A stretch of 64,000 bases of DNA, taken from assembly GCF_004684095.1 (NCBI RefSeq), contig NZ_SRII01000012.1:86690-150689 (forward strand), read 5' to 3'. The translations under genes were made by a program, and so were the position numbers. Below are positions 8,100-15,722 of this stretch, piece by piece. The notes beneath the pieces were generated by a model. That model did no database searches. It had not been told where the DNA came from and saw only the letters and a program-made list of their open reading frames with translations. The stretch's first letter is position 1. Each line of letters begins with the position of its first letter. Origin of the DNA: Hymenobacter sp. UV11. Lineage in GTDB: Bacteria; Bacteroidota; Bacteroidia; Cytophagales; Hymenobacteraceae.

Positions 8100-9503
8100 T
8101 TACCCTGCGAAAGAGCGGAACAGCAGAAACAGCAGCCCTGATAGCACCATGGTTACGGGTAGCGTGAGCACCCAGGCCAGGGCAATGCTGCGCACCATTT
8201 CGGGGTTGATATTCTTGACGCCGCGGCTAGCCACCATGCTGCCCGCGATGGACGAGGTGAGCACGTGCGTGGTAGAAGTAGGCAAGCCCGACTGCGTGCT
8301 GAGGCCAATCATGGCGGCCGCCACCAGCTCCGAGCTGGCGCCCTGGGCGTAGGTAAGGTGCTCCTTGCCGATGCGCTCGCCGATGGTTTTTACGATGCGC
8401 TGCCAGCCGATGGTGGTGCCGGCTGCCAAGGAGAGCGACACCATGAGCAGCACCTGCCAGGGCGCGTAGTCGGTGAAGGTTTTCATCTCGTCGATGGCCT
8501 TGGTGTAGGTGGCGCGGTCAGCGGTGCTGATGCTCACTTGGTCGGAGCCGAGCAGCTTTTTGCCGCGGTTGGCGAGCAGCAGGATGTCGCGCCGAATCTC
8601 GAAGCGGGCCTGCTTGGGCAGGTCGGCCACTTTGTTTTTGCCGGCAAATACGCGGTCGAGGTCGGCGGTTTGGGTGCGCACCTGGGTCAGCATCTGCTGG
8701 TCGGCCGCGCTGAGGCTGGTCGGCTCCAGGCGGTTGAGCACGTACTCTACCTTGGTGAGCGAGTCGCGCAGGTCGAGCGGGTTTTTGTTGCTGTCGAGGG
8801 CAAATTGGATGGGCACGATGCCGATGAGGATGAGCATTATCAGCCCTACCCCCTTCTGGCCGTCGTTGGAGCCGTGAAAGAAGCTCACCAGCGTGCAGGT
8901 AGTGATGAGCGTGAGGCGGATGAACAAGGGCGGCGGCTTGCGCTTGTGGGGCTCCTTAAACAGGGCCTTGCTCGGGAAAAACCGCTTGAGCAAGAACATC
9001 ATAATAATGGTGAACGTGAAGCCCAGGATGGGGCTCAGCAGCAGGGCCAGGCCGCTTTCGCCGGCCTTGCCCCAGTTTACGGCCGCGCCCTTGCCGCCGG
9101 GCAGCAGCGAAAACGCAATCCCTACCCCCAGGATGGAGCCGATAAGCGCGTGCGACGACGAGGACGGAATGCCGTAGTACCAGGTGCCGACGTTCCAGAT
9201 AATGGCCGCCACGATGAGCGCGCCCACCATGGCAATGCCGTGGTACACGTTCTGGTCCACGAGGCTCTCCACGGGCAGCAGGTACACAATGCCCATGGCC
9301 ACGCCGATGCCGCCCGAGAAGACGCCGATGAAGTTCCAGAAGGCCGACCACACTACCGCCACCCAGGGCCGCAGCGTGTTAGTATAGATAACGGTGGCCA
9401 CGGCGTTGGCCGTGTCGTGAAAGCCGTTAACAAATTCAAACGCGCACGCGGCTAGCAAACAGACGACTAGCAGCAGCAACACATGGGGTTCAAGTCCGAA
9501 CAT
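8100..9503 (-). CDS. Inorganic phosphate transporter, PiT family
   Basis: A 467-residue polytopic inner-membrane protein. The N-terminal half contains the PiT signature FEFVNGFHDTANAVAT (residues about 22-37), and the C-terminal half contains the matching GSNDGQKG and GLSTQSGLPTSTTHVLTSSIAG repeats. IPSSSSHALIGSILG is the paired signature in the first half. PiT proteins import phosphate as a metal-phosphate complex with protons or sodium. Between the two membrane halves there is a soluble insert of about 90 residues (SNKNPLDLRDSLTKVEYVLNRL...), which many Bacteroidota members have. The ATG at 9501-9503 (MFGLEPHVLLLL) is chosen over an upstream codon. It is transcribed towards the origin and shares a bidirectional terminator with the gene before it. 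Confidence 0.9.
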   Translation of the reverse strand: MFGLEPHVLLLLVVCLLAACAFEFVNGFHDTANAVATVIYTNTLRPWVAVVWSAFWNFIGVFSGGIGVAMGIVYLLPVESLVDQNVYHGIAMVGALIVAAIIWNVGTWYYGIPSSSSHALIGSILGVGIAFSLLPGGKGAAVNWGKAGESGLALLLSPILGFTFTIIMMFLLKRFFPSKALFKEPHKRKPPPLFIRLTLITTCTLVSFFHGSNDGQKGVGLIMLILIGIVPIQFALDSNKNPLDLRDSLTKVEYVLNRLEPTSLSAADQQMLTQVRTQTADLDRVFAGKNKVADLPKQARFEIRRDILLLANRGKKLLGSDQVSISTADRATYTKAIDEMKTFTDYAPWQVLLMVSLSLAAGTTIGWQRIVKTIGERIGKEHLTYAQGASSELVAAAMIGLSTQSGLPTSTTHVLTSSIAGSMVASRGVKNINPEMVRSIALAWVLTLPVTMVLSGLLFLLFRSFAG

Positions 9504-9640
9504 AGAGAGGGGCCGGAGTGGGTAGCCGGCCCGCAAAATTAGCGCGGTATCACGTTAGCGTCATGTTACCGAATTGTTGGCCTTCTTGGTTTCATTGCAA
9601 CCGGTTCTTGATTTGTGAATAAGACGCGGTAAAACGGGGC

Positions 9641-10648
9641 CTACAGCTTGATGCGCACCACCACATCGCTGGCCCCGCCGAAGAGGCCGTAGCCGCCCTG
9701 CACGTTGGAGCGTAGCGGCGCGGGCTCGGCAAAGGGGTTGTCGTTGGCCGTGCGGTAGCGCTGCACCGACTGGTAGAAGTCGTAGGTGCTGGCCGGGATG
9801 CTGCTCACCGTGAGCTCGAGGTAGGCGGGCGGCGGCGGGGTAGGGCGGTTGGAGGCGTAGCCGCCGCCGTAGTAGAGATAGATGGGGCTACTGTACACGA
9901 GGCGCTGGCCCTGGCGCCCGGCATCGCTGATGGGTATGATAGAATTAACGTTGCCGACGTAGGATAAGACGAACTGATTGAGGTTGATAGTCGGCGTCGG
10001 CACATTACTATTGTTAATATCAGATTCTTGATAGGCGTAGCCCCAAAACGCGCCAGCCGCATCGAGCACCCGGGGGGCATAGGCTATGTAGTAATCGGTA
10101 GTAGCCGCCGGGTCGAGAATAGCAAACGACAGCAGCCCGTAGTAGTCGAAGGTGAAGCCGCTTGCGCCCGGCGCTGGCACCGGCTGCGGCACATAGCTAA
10201 CCGCCTCCAAAGCCGGCAGGGGGGGTAGGGCCATCGTGGCCTCCAAGGCCTCCAGGCCGGGCGCGCTGGCGCGCAGCAAGTACGCCTGGCCCGGCACGCC
10301 CACGTAGTTGCGCACCGGAATGTAAGCGCCGTAGCGGTAGTCGGTGGGCAGGCGGGCGTAGCGGCTGGTGTCGGGCCGAAACTCCTCCACCACCTGCCCG
10401 CTGGCATCGCGCACCTCAATGGTGGCGTCGGCCCGGCCCTCCAGGTTTTTATTCACCAGAATGGCCTGGCTGGTGCTGGCAAACGCCCCGCGGTCGCTGA
10501 AAGACTGTTGGTAGCGGGCCGTAGGCGGCTGGTTGCTGAGCGTGTAGGTGAGCGAGAGGCGCGGCGTGTGGGCCGGCGGCGTCACGGTCACCACGCTTTC
10601 GCAGCTGGCCAGGGCCGCCAGGGCGAGTAGGAGCAGAGCTGGTTTCAT
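9641..10648 (-). CDS. DUF4249 family lipoprotein, TonB-receptor partner
   Basis: A 335-residue protein with a lipoprotein signal peptide (MKPALLLLALAALASC, lipobox AASC, Cys at 16). The following beta-rich body is typical of DUF4249: an early ILVNKNLEGRADATIEVRDASGQVVEEF strand pair, a Tyr-rich segment VPGQAYLLRASAPG, and a C-terminal QGGYGLFGGASD. In Bacteroidota, DUF4249 proteins are encoded next to TonB-dependent receptors and are thought to sit on the outer membrane surface. That is the case here: it starts 22 nt after the receptor gene's stop, so both are probably one transcript. The ligand is unknown. The short gap holds a GGGGGTAG motif copy. Confidence 0.8.
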   Translation of the reverse strand: MKPALLLLALAALASCESVVTVTPPAHTPRLSLTYTLSNQPPTARYQQSFSDRGAFASTSQAILVNKNLEGRADATIEVRDASGQVVEEFRPDTSRYARLPTDYRYGAYIPVRNYVGVPGQAYLLRASAPGLEALEATMALPPLPALEAVSYVPQPVPAPGASGFTFDYYGLLSFAILDPAATTDYYIAYAPRVLDAAGAFWGYAYQESDINNSNVPTPTINLNQFVLSYVGNVNSIIPISDAGRQGQRLVYSSPIYLYYGGGYASNRPTPPPPAYLELTVSSIPASTYDFYQSVQRYRTANDNPFAEPAPLRSNVQGGYGLFGGASDVVVRIKL

Positions 10649-10670
10649 GGCACAAAGGGGGGGTAGGGAC

Positions 10671-13085
10671 TTAAAACTTGAACGCCTTGCTGACCGACGG
10701 AATGATGGGAAACAGCGACACCTGCTTGTAGCTGGCCGGCTGCACCACCGTGCCGTTCAGCTCCACAAGAGCCGCGTCGAAATAGAGGTAATACGGGTTC
10801 CGGCGGCTATACACATTGTAGATAGACAGGCTGTTGACCACCTCGCCCCAGCGCTTTTTCTTGGTCTTGCTCAGGTCGAGGTCGAAGCGGTGGTAGGCCG
10901 CCATGCGGTACGAGTTGCGGTCGCCGTAGTCGTTGAAAATGACGCCGCCGCCCACCTCATAGCGCCCCGAGGCCAGCGTGGTGGCGTTGCCGGTGCCATA
11001 CACCCAGGTGCCCGACAGCGTGAGCGTGGGGCTGAAATGGTGAATGACCACCACCGACACGTCGTGCCGCCGGTCGTACTTATAAGGGAAAATCTGCCCC
11101 CGATTCAGCTCCGCAAACTGGCGGTTGCTCCAGGCCAGCGTGTAGCCCACCCAGCCGGTGGTGCGGCCGGTTTTCTTCTGCAAAAACAGCTCGCCGCCGT
11201 AGGCCCAGCCCCGGCCGCTCGTGATTTGGCGCTGCCAGTCGCCGTCGGTAGTGTTCAAAAAGCTGGCGCCCTCGCGGTACTCCACCAGGTTTTGCATGGG
11301 CTTGTAGTACGTCTCGAAGCTGAACTCAAACGCTTCGCCCCGGTAGCGCAGCGTGCGGGCCGCGCCCAGGCTGAACTGGTGCGCCACCTGCGGCCGCACC
11401 GTTGCCGTGGCCGGCACCCACAAGTCGGTGGGCAGCCCGATGCCGCTGTTGGTGAGCAGGTGGATGTACTGCGTGGTGCGGGCGTAGGAGCCCTTCAGGG
11501 CCCACTCGTCGGTGAGCATGTAACGGGCGGCCAGTCGCGGCTCCAGGGAGGGGTAGAGTTTGTTTTCGACGTAGAAGCTGCTCAGGCGCAGGCCGGCGTT
11601 CACCTTCAGGCGGGCGCTGAGGCGGTAGTCGTCCTCCACGTACACAGCGCTTTCGGTGCCCGCCGTGCGGCTGCCCGAGGCCGAGGCACTGGCTAGGTTG
11701 TCGGTCATGCTGTTCTGCACCACCGCGCCCGGCCGAAACGCGTGCCGGATTACCTGCCCCCCAAACCGCAGGTAGTGGTCGGGCGAGGGCAGGTAGTCGA
11801 AGTCCGTTTTGAAGCTGAAATCCTTGATGCTCGACAGGTAGTTGAGGGCGCTGGTGCTGGTGGCGGGCTGGCCCTGGTCGAGGTAGCGCCGCTCGCTGCC
11901 CTCGCTAATGTCGAACTGGTACTGGCTGTAAGTCAGGTGGGTGTTCATAAACAGCCGGTCGTTCACCACGTGGTTCCAGCGCAGCGCGCCGGTGAGGTTG
12001 CCCCAGCCCAGCCGGCTATCCGAGCGCCGGAAGTTGGTGCGGCCTTCGTCGGCATCGTGCAGGTTGGCGTAAAAATTATCGTAGCCCCGGTAGGCGCTCA
12101 GGTACAGGCGGTCGCGCGGGCTCACCTTCCAGTTGAGCTTGGCGTTGAGGTCGTAGAAGTAGTAGCCCAGCGAGCCCGCCTGTTCCTCTTTTTTCAATTG
12201 ACTCTGAATAAAGGGCCGGGCCACCACGTCGATGTAAGTGCGCCGCGCCGACACGATGAACGAGGCTACGTCCTTCTTAATGGGCCCTTCCAGGGTGAGC
12301 CGCGAGGCTACCAGCCCAATGGCGCCCTCGCCGTGCAGCGCCTGCGCATTGCCCTCCTTCATCGAAATATCGAGCACCGACGACAGCCTACCCCCGTACC
12401 GCGCCGGGAAGCCGCCCTTTATCAGCTCCACATTGTTCAAGGCATCGGCATTGAACACCGAGAAGAAGCCAAACAGGTGCGCCGCATTGTACACCGGCGT
12501 GCCATCAAGCAAAATCAGGTTCTGGTCGGGCGAGCCACCGCGCACGTAGAGGCCGCTGCTGCCCTCGCCGCCGCTCTGCACGCCGGGCAGCAGCTGCAGT
12601 ACCTTCAGCACGTCGGTTTCGCCCATGAACTTAGGCAGGCTTTTGATTTGGGCGATGGGCACGTTGATGGTGCCCATGCGGGTGCTGCGCGGGCCGTGGT
12701 CGTCGGCGGCCCGGCGGTCGCCTACCACCTCCACGTCGGCCAGCTCGTTGGCGGCGGCCGGCAGCCGGAAGGTGTGCTGCGCGCTGCCGGTGGCCGGCGC
12801 GGCCCAGCGCCCGCGCTCATAGCCCACGTAATTGGCCACCAGCCGCACCGAGTCGAGCCCCGCCGTGGGCACGGTGAGCGAGTAGAAGCCGTAGGTGTTG
12901 GTGGCAGTGCCCCGCCCGGTGCCCGCCTGCACCACGGCCACGCCAATCAGGTTTTCGCCGGTGGCCAGGTCGCGCACGTAGCCGCTGAGCGTGACGTGGG
13001 CCGGCGGCGGGGGGGTAGGGGCCTGCGCCTGGGCGGTGCTCACGCGCAGCCCGCCTAGCAGCAGCAAGCAGTAAAGTTGTTTCAC
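10671..13085 (-). CDS. TonB-dependent outer membrane receptor with carboxypeptidase-like regulatory domain
   Basis: An 804-residue outer membrane protein. A signal peptide (cleaved near AQAQA) is followed by a carboxypeptidase-regulatory-like domain (about residues 30-110: LSGYVRDLATGENLIGVAVVQAGTG) and the plug domain with VLKVLQLLPGVQSGGEGSSGLYVRGGSPDQNLILLDGTPVYN (about 155-200), then a long beta-barrel ending in a terminal Phe (KAFKF). Such receptors take up large or scarce ligands using energy from the TonB-ExbBD complex. The start is GTG at 13083-13085. It is the first gene of a two-gene unit with the DUF4249 lipoprotein. The substrate cannot be predicted; no enzyme genes lie alongside. 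Confidence 0.9.
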   Translation of the reverse strand: MKQLYCLLLLGGLRVSTAQAQAPTPPPPAHVTLSGYVRDLATGENLIGVAVVQAGTGRGTATNTYGFYSLTVPTAGLDSVRLVANYVGYERGRWAAPATGSAQHTFRLPAAANELADVEVVGDRRAADDHGPRSTRMGTINVPIAQIKSLPKFMGETDVLKVLQLLPGVQSGGEGSSGLYVRGGSPDQNLILLDGTPVYNAAHLFGFFSVFNADALNNVELIKGGFPARYGGRLSSVLDISMKEGNAQALHGEGAIGLVASRLTLEGPIKKDVASFIVSARRTYIDVVARPFIQSQLKKEEQAGSLGYYFYDLNAKLNWKVSPRDRLYLSAYRGYDNFYANLHDADEGRTNFRRSDSRLGWGNLTGALRWNHVVNDRLFMNTHLTYSQYQFDISEGSERRYLDQGQPATSTSALNYLSSIKDFSFKTDFDYLPSPDHYLRFGGQVIRHAFRPGAVVQNSMTDNLASASASGSRTAGTESAVYVEDDYRLSARLKVNAGLRLSSFYVENKLYPSLEPRLAARYMLTDEWALKGSYARTTQYIHLLTNSGIGLPTDLWVPATATVRPQVAHQFSLGAARTLRYRGEAFEFSFETYYKPMQNLVEYREGASFLNTTDGDWQRQITSGRGWAYGGELFLQKKTGRTTGWVGYTLAWSNRQFAELNRGQIFPYKYDRRHDVSVVVIHHFSPTLTLSGTWVYGTGNATTLASGRYEVGGGVIFNDYGDRNSYRMAAYHRFDLDLSKTKKKRWGEVVNSLSIYNVYSRRNPYYLYFDAALVELNGTVVQPASYKQVSLFPIIPSVSKAFKF

Positions 13086-13328
13086 AGTGGAAAAGGGTAG
13101 AATTCAGGTATTGCCGACGAAGGTAGGGTAGGGCCCGCCGCCACGTGTGCGGTTGATGAGTAAATAATTGACTAATTAGTTGCTTGCCCTACCCCCCTCA
13201 CGGCGCGTCAAGCGGACCAAGCCCCACCCAAACCCCGCCGCCAACAATGAGCAGAAGAAGCCCCCAACCAAAAGCGCACCCAGCCCGCGCAGCGGGCGTA
13301 TCTGTTTAATCCGTTATAATCTGCGGTC

Positions 13329-13336
13329 TACCTTTG
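13329..13336 (+). promoter_or_regulatory. TAnnTTTG promoter element immediately before glyS
   Basis: TACCTTTG ends only 6 nt before the ATG of glyS at 13343. In Bacteroidota the start of transcription falls a few nt after this element, so the mRNA would begin at or next to the start codon (leaderless). The rest of the gap 13086-13328 holds a CTACCCCCC motif copy and no gene. Confidence 0.6.
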
Positions 13337-13342
13337 CTACTT

Positions 13343-14860
13343 ATGAGCAAGCCCGCGTCTACGCCTACGCCTGAGAATACTCAGCTAAAAGATATCGTCG
13401 CCCACGCCAAAGAATACGGCTTCGTATTTCAATCCTCTGAAATATATGACGGCCTCGCCGCCGTGTACGACTACGGCCCCAACGGCGTGGAGCTGAAAAA
13501 TAACCTCAAGCGCCTGTGGTGGGAGGCCATGACCCAGCTGCATGGCAACGTGGTGGGCATCGACGCGGCCATCTTCATGGCGCCCCAAACTTGGGAGGCC
13601 AGCGGTCACGTGGCAGGCTTCAACGACCCCCTCATCGATAACCTCGACAGCAAGAAGCGCTACCGCGCCGACGTGCTGCTCGAAGAAAAAGCCGCCGAGT
13701 ACGAAAACGCCGGCGACCCCGCCCGCGGCGCCGCCCTCACCGCCGAAATGGGCCGCCTGCTCACCGCCAACGACCTGGCCGGCGTGCGTCAGCTCATTCT
13801 CGACGAAAAAATCAAGTGCCCCGTCTCCGGCACCGGCAACTGGACCGAGGTGCGCCAGTTCAACTTGATGTTCTCGACCCAGGGCTCGGCCGTGGACTCG
13901 GACGCGCCGCCTGTGTACCTGCGGCCCGAAACGGCCCAGGGCATTTTCGTCAATTTTCTGAACGTGCAGAAGTCGGCGCGGATGAAAATTCCGTTCGGTA
14001 TTGCGCAGATTGGCAAGGCGTTCCGCAACGAGATTGTGGCCCGGCAGTTCATCTTCCGGATGCGGGAGTTTGAGCAGATGGAGATGCAATTCTTCGTGCG
14101 CCCCGGCACCGAAGGCGAGTGGTACGACACCTGGAAGGCGGCGCGCCGCCGCTTCCACGAGGCCCTCGGCCTACCCCCCGAAAAGCTGCGCTTTCACGAC
14201 CACGACAAGCTGGCCCACTACGCCAAGGCCGCCGTCGACATCGAGTACGAATTCCCCTTCGGCTTCAAGGAAATGGAGGGCATCCACTCGCGCGGCGACT
14301 TCGACCTGACCCAGCACCAGAACCTGAGCCGCAAAAAGCAGCAGTACTTCGACAACGACATCGACGAGGCCACCGGCAAGCCTTACGGCAACTACGTGCC
14401 CTACGTGGTCGAAACTTCGGTGGGCGCCGACCGCCTGTTTCTGGCTACCCTCTGCCAGGCCTTCCAGGAAGAAACCATCACCGAAGGCGAGGGCGAAACC
14501 CAAACCACCAAGCAGCGCACCCTCCTGAAGCTGCACCCGGCAGTGGCGCCCATCAAGGCTGCCATCTTCCCGCTGGTGCGCAAGGACGGCATGCCCGAAA
14601 AAGCCCAGCAGATTTTCGACGACCTGCGCTTCGATTTCCGCTTGGTTATCGAGGACAAAGACGCCATCGGCAAGCGCTACACCCGCCAGGACCTCATCGG
14701 CACGCCCTTCTGCATCGTGGTGGACGGCCAGACGCTGGAAGACGACACGGTGACGGTGCGCCACCGCGACACCCGCGAGCAAACCCGCATGCCCATCAGC
14801 GCGTTGCGGGCCTATATCGGCGAAGCCGTGAGCTTCAAGACGGTGTTTGCCAAATTGTAA
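13343..14860 (+). CDS. glyS: Glycine--tRNA ligase (class II, alpha2 type)
   Basis: Charges tRNA-Gly with glycine in the cytoplasm. The 505-residue protein has the class II motifs: the N-terminal YDYGPNGVELKNNLKRLWWEAM (motif 1 region), RPETAQGIFVNF, the motif 2 loop FRNEIVARQFIFRMREFEQMEMQFF, the motif 3 region ETSVGADRLFLATL, and a C-terminal anticodon-binding domain (LHPAVAPIKAAIFPLV...). This is the dimeric eukaryote/archaeal-like type, usual in Bacteroidota, not the alpha2beta2 type. ATG 13343 is preferred over an upstream in-frame codon at 13334, since it lies just downstream of the promoter element. A REP sequence begins at the base after its stop codon. Confidence 0.95.
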   Translation: MSKPASTPTPENTQLKDIVAHAKEYGFVFQSSEIYDGLAAVYDYGPNGVELKNNLKRLWWEAMTQLHGNVVGIDAAIFMAPQTWEASGHVAGFNDPLIDNLDSKKRYRADVLLEEKAAEYENAGDPARGAALTAEMGRLLTANDLAGVRQLILDEKIKCPVSGTGNWTEVRQFNLMFSTQGSAVDSDAPPVYLRPETAQGIFVNFLNVQKSARMKIPFGIAQIGKAFRNEIVARQFIFRMREFEQMEMQFFVRPGTEGEWYDTWKAARRRFHEALGLPPEKLRFHDHDKLAHYAKAAVDIEYEFPFGFKEMEGIHSRGDFDLTQHQNLSRKKQQYFDNDIDEATGKPYGNYVPYVVETSVGADRLFLATLCQAFQEETITEGEGETQTTKQRTLLKLHPAVAPIKAAIFPLVRKDGMPEKAQQIFDDLRFDFRLVIEDKDAIGKRYTRQDLIGTPFCIVVDGQTLEDDTVTVRHRDTREQTRMPISALRAYIGEAVSFKTVFAKL

Positions 14861-14962
14861 AACGGAGTGGCACTCAGTTTGGCGTCAGGTTCGTAGTGCC
14901 GAAAGGCTGCGTGCCATTCCACCATAACTTTACCCTATCGCCAAACGGAGTACCACTCCGTT
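14861..14962. repeat. REP pair (BIME-like) upstream of the RAYT gene
   Basis: Two copies of a 19-nt palindromic REP, AACGGAGTGGCACTCAGTT at 14861-14879 (one mismatch) and AACGGAGTACCACTCCGTT at 14944-14962. With their flanks (GTAAAACGG...TTTGGC versus GCCAAACGG...TTTTAC) they lie in opposite orientation, forming a bacterial interspersed mosaic element. The first copy starts directly after the glyS stop codon. Confidence 0.85.
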
Positions 14963-14975
14963 TTACATCTATCCT

Positions 14976-15572
14976 ATGTATTATCAGCGTAATCTGCCGC
15001 ATATTATGCCGTCGGGAGCTACGCTGTTCATCACCTTTCGGCTAGCGGGTTCGCTGCCGGGCCAAGTTATTGAGCAACTAAGGAAGGAATACTCCCAACC
15101 TGAACATACTCAGGAAGACGCTGAGCAATCGTACGCTCGCCAGCGCCGTTATTTTGGTGCTTTCGACCAATTGCTTGACGCTGATGATACTGGTCCAACC
15201 TGGCTGCGACAAGCAGAGATAGCTGCTGTTGTAGGTGAGGCACTGCATTTTCGTTCTGGCATTGAGTATACCTTGTGGGCTTACTGTTTAATGGCGAACT
15301 ACGTACATCTGCTAGTTAGTCTGCCTGAAATTGAGCACCAACCTTTTTACCGTATTCTACAATCGTTGAAAGCCCGAACTGCCCGCCGTTGTAATGAGTT
15401 GTTAGGGCGCAGCGCAGTTGCCTTTTGGCAGGCTGAAAGCTATGACCACTACGTGCGCGATGGTGCGGAAATGGACCGCATCGTGGCGTACATCTTGAAT
15501 AACCCGGTAAAGGCTGGCTTGGTAGAAGACTGGACTAAGTGGCCCCACACGTACCTAAACCCTGAATGGTAA
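14976..15572 (+). CDS. REP-associated tyrosine transposase (RAYT, Y1/HUH family), altered HUH motif
   Basis: A 198-residue single-strand-type transposase related to TnpA of IS200/IS605, thought to cut and mobilise REP sequences. Recognised from FITFRLAGSLP at the N-terminus, LWAYCLMANYVHLLVSLP (residues about 100-117), FYRILQSLKARTARRCNELLG, and the terminal block FWQAESYDHYVRD...IVAYILNNPVKAGLV, in which Tyr156 fits the nucleophile position. The usual metal-binding His-hydrophobic-His is here Tyr109-Val-His111; a single C-to-T change in the first His codon would explain it. Inverted REP pairs flank the gene on both sides, so the cognate repeat is almost certainly the AACGGAGT palindrome. Codon use is more AT-rich than neighbouring genes, suggesting separate ancestry. 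Activity is uncertain. Confidence 0.88.
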   Translation: MYYQRNLPHIMPSGATLFITFRLAGSLPGQVIEQLRKEYSQPEHTQEDAEQSYARQRRYFGAFDQLLDADDTGPTWLRQAEIAAVVGEALHFRSGIEYTLWAYCLMANYVHLLVSLPEIEHQPFYRILQSLKARTARRCNELLGRSAVAFWQAESYDHYVRDGAEMDRIVAYILNNPVKAGLVEDWTKWPHTYLNPEW

Positions 15573-15577
15573 TGTAA

Positions 15578-15704
15578 AACGGAGTGGCACTCCGTTTCCC
15601 GCCAGGATTATTAGATAATGTAAGACGGAGTAGCACTCCGTTTTTCGCCAGAATTATTAACTGATTGATTACTAGCCGCACGCCAAACGGAGTACCACTC
15701 CGTT
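15578..15704. repeat. REP cluster (three copies) downstream of the RAYT gene
   Basis: Three 19-nt REP palindromes: 15578-15596 (AACGGAGTGGCACTCCGTT), 15624-15642 (GACGGAGTAGCACTCCGTT) and 15686-15704 (AACGGAGTACCACTCCGTT, opposite orientation by its flanks). They fill the gap between the RAYT gene and the RND exporter gene. Confidence 0.85.
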
Positions 15705-15722
15705 TTACATATTCCTTATCCT

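Noticed and set aside
11742..13058. 438-codon plus-strand frame opposite the TonB receptor
   Set aside because: Composition of a reverse-complement shadow (Val/Ala/His/Arg-rich), no known motif.
14119..15045. 308-codon plus-strand frame across the glyS 3' end
   Set aside because: Runs through glyS in another frame and over the REP pair; Pro/Arg-rich shadow.
14861..15704. REP cluster read as a CRISPR array
   Set aside because: Repeats are palindromic, in alternating orientation, with irregular gaps containing a gene; no cas genes.
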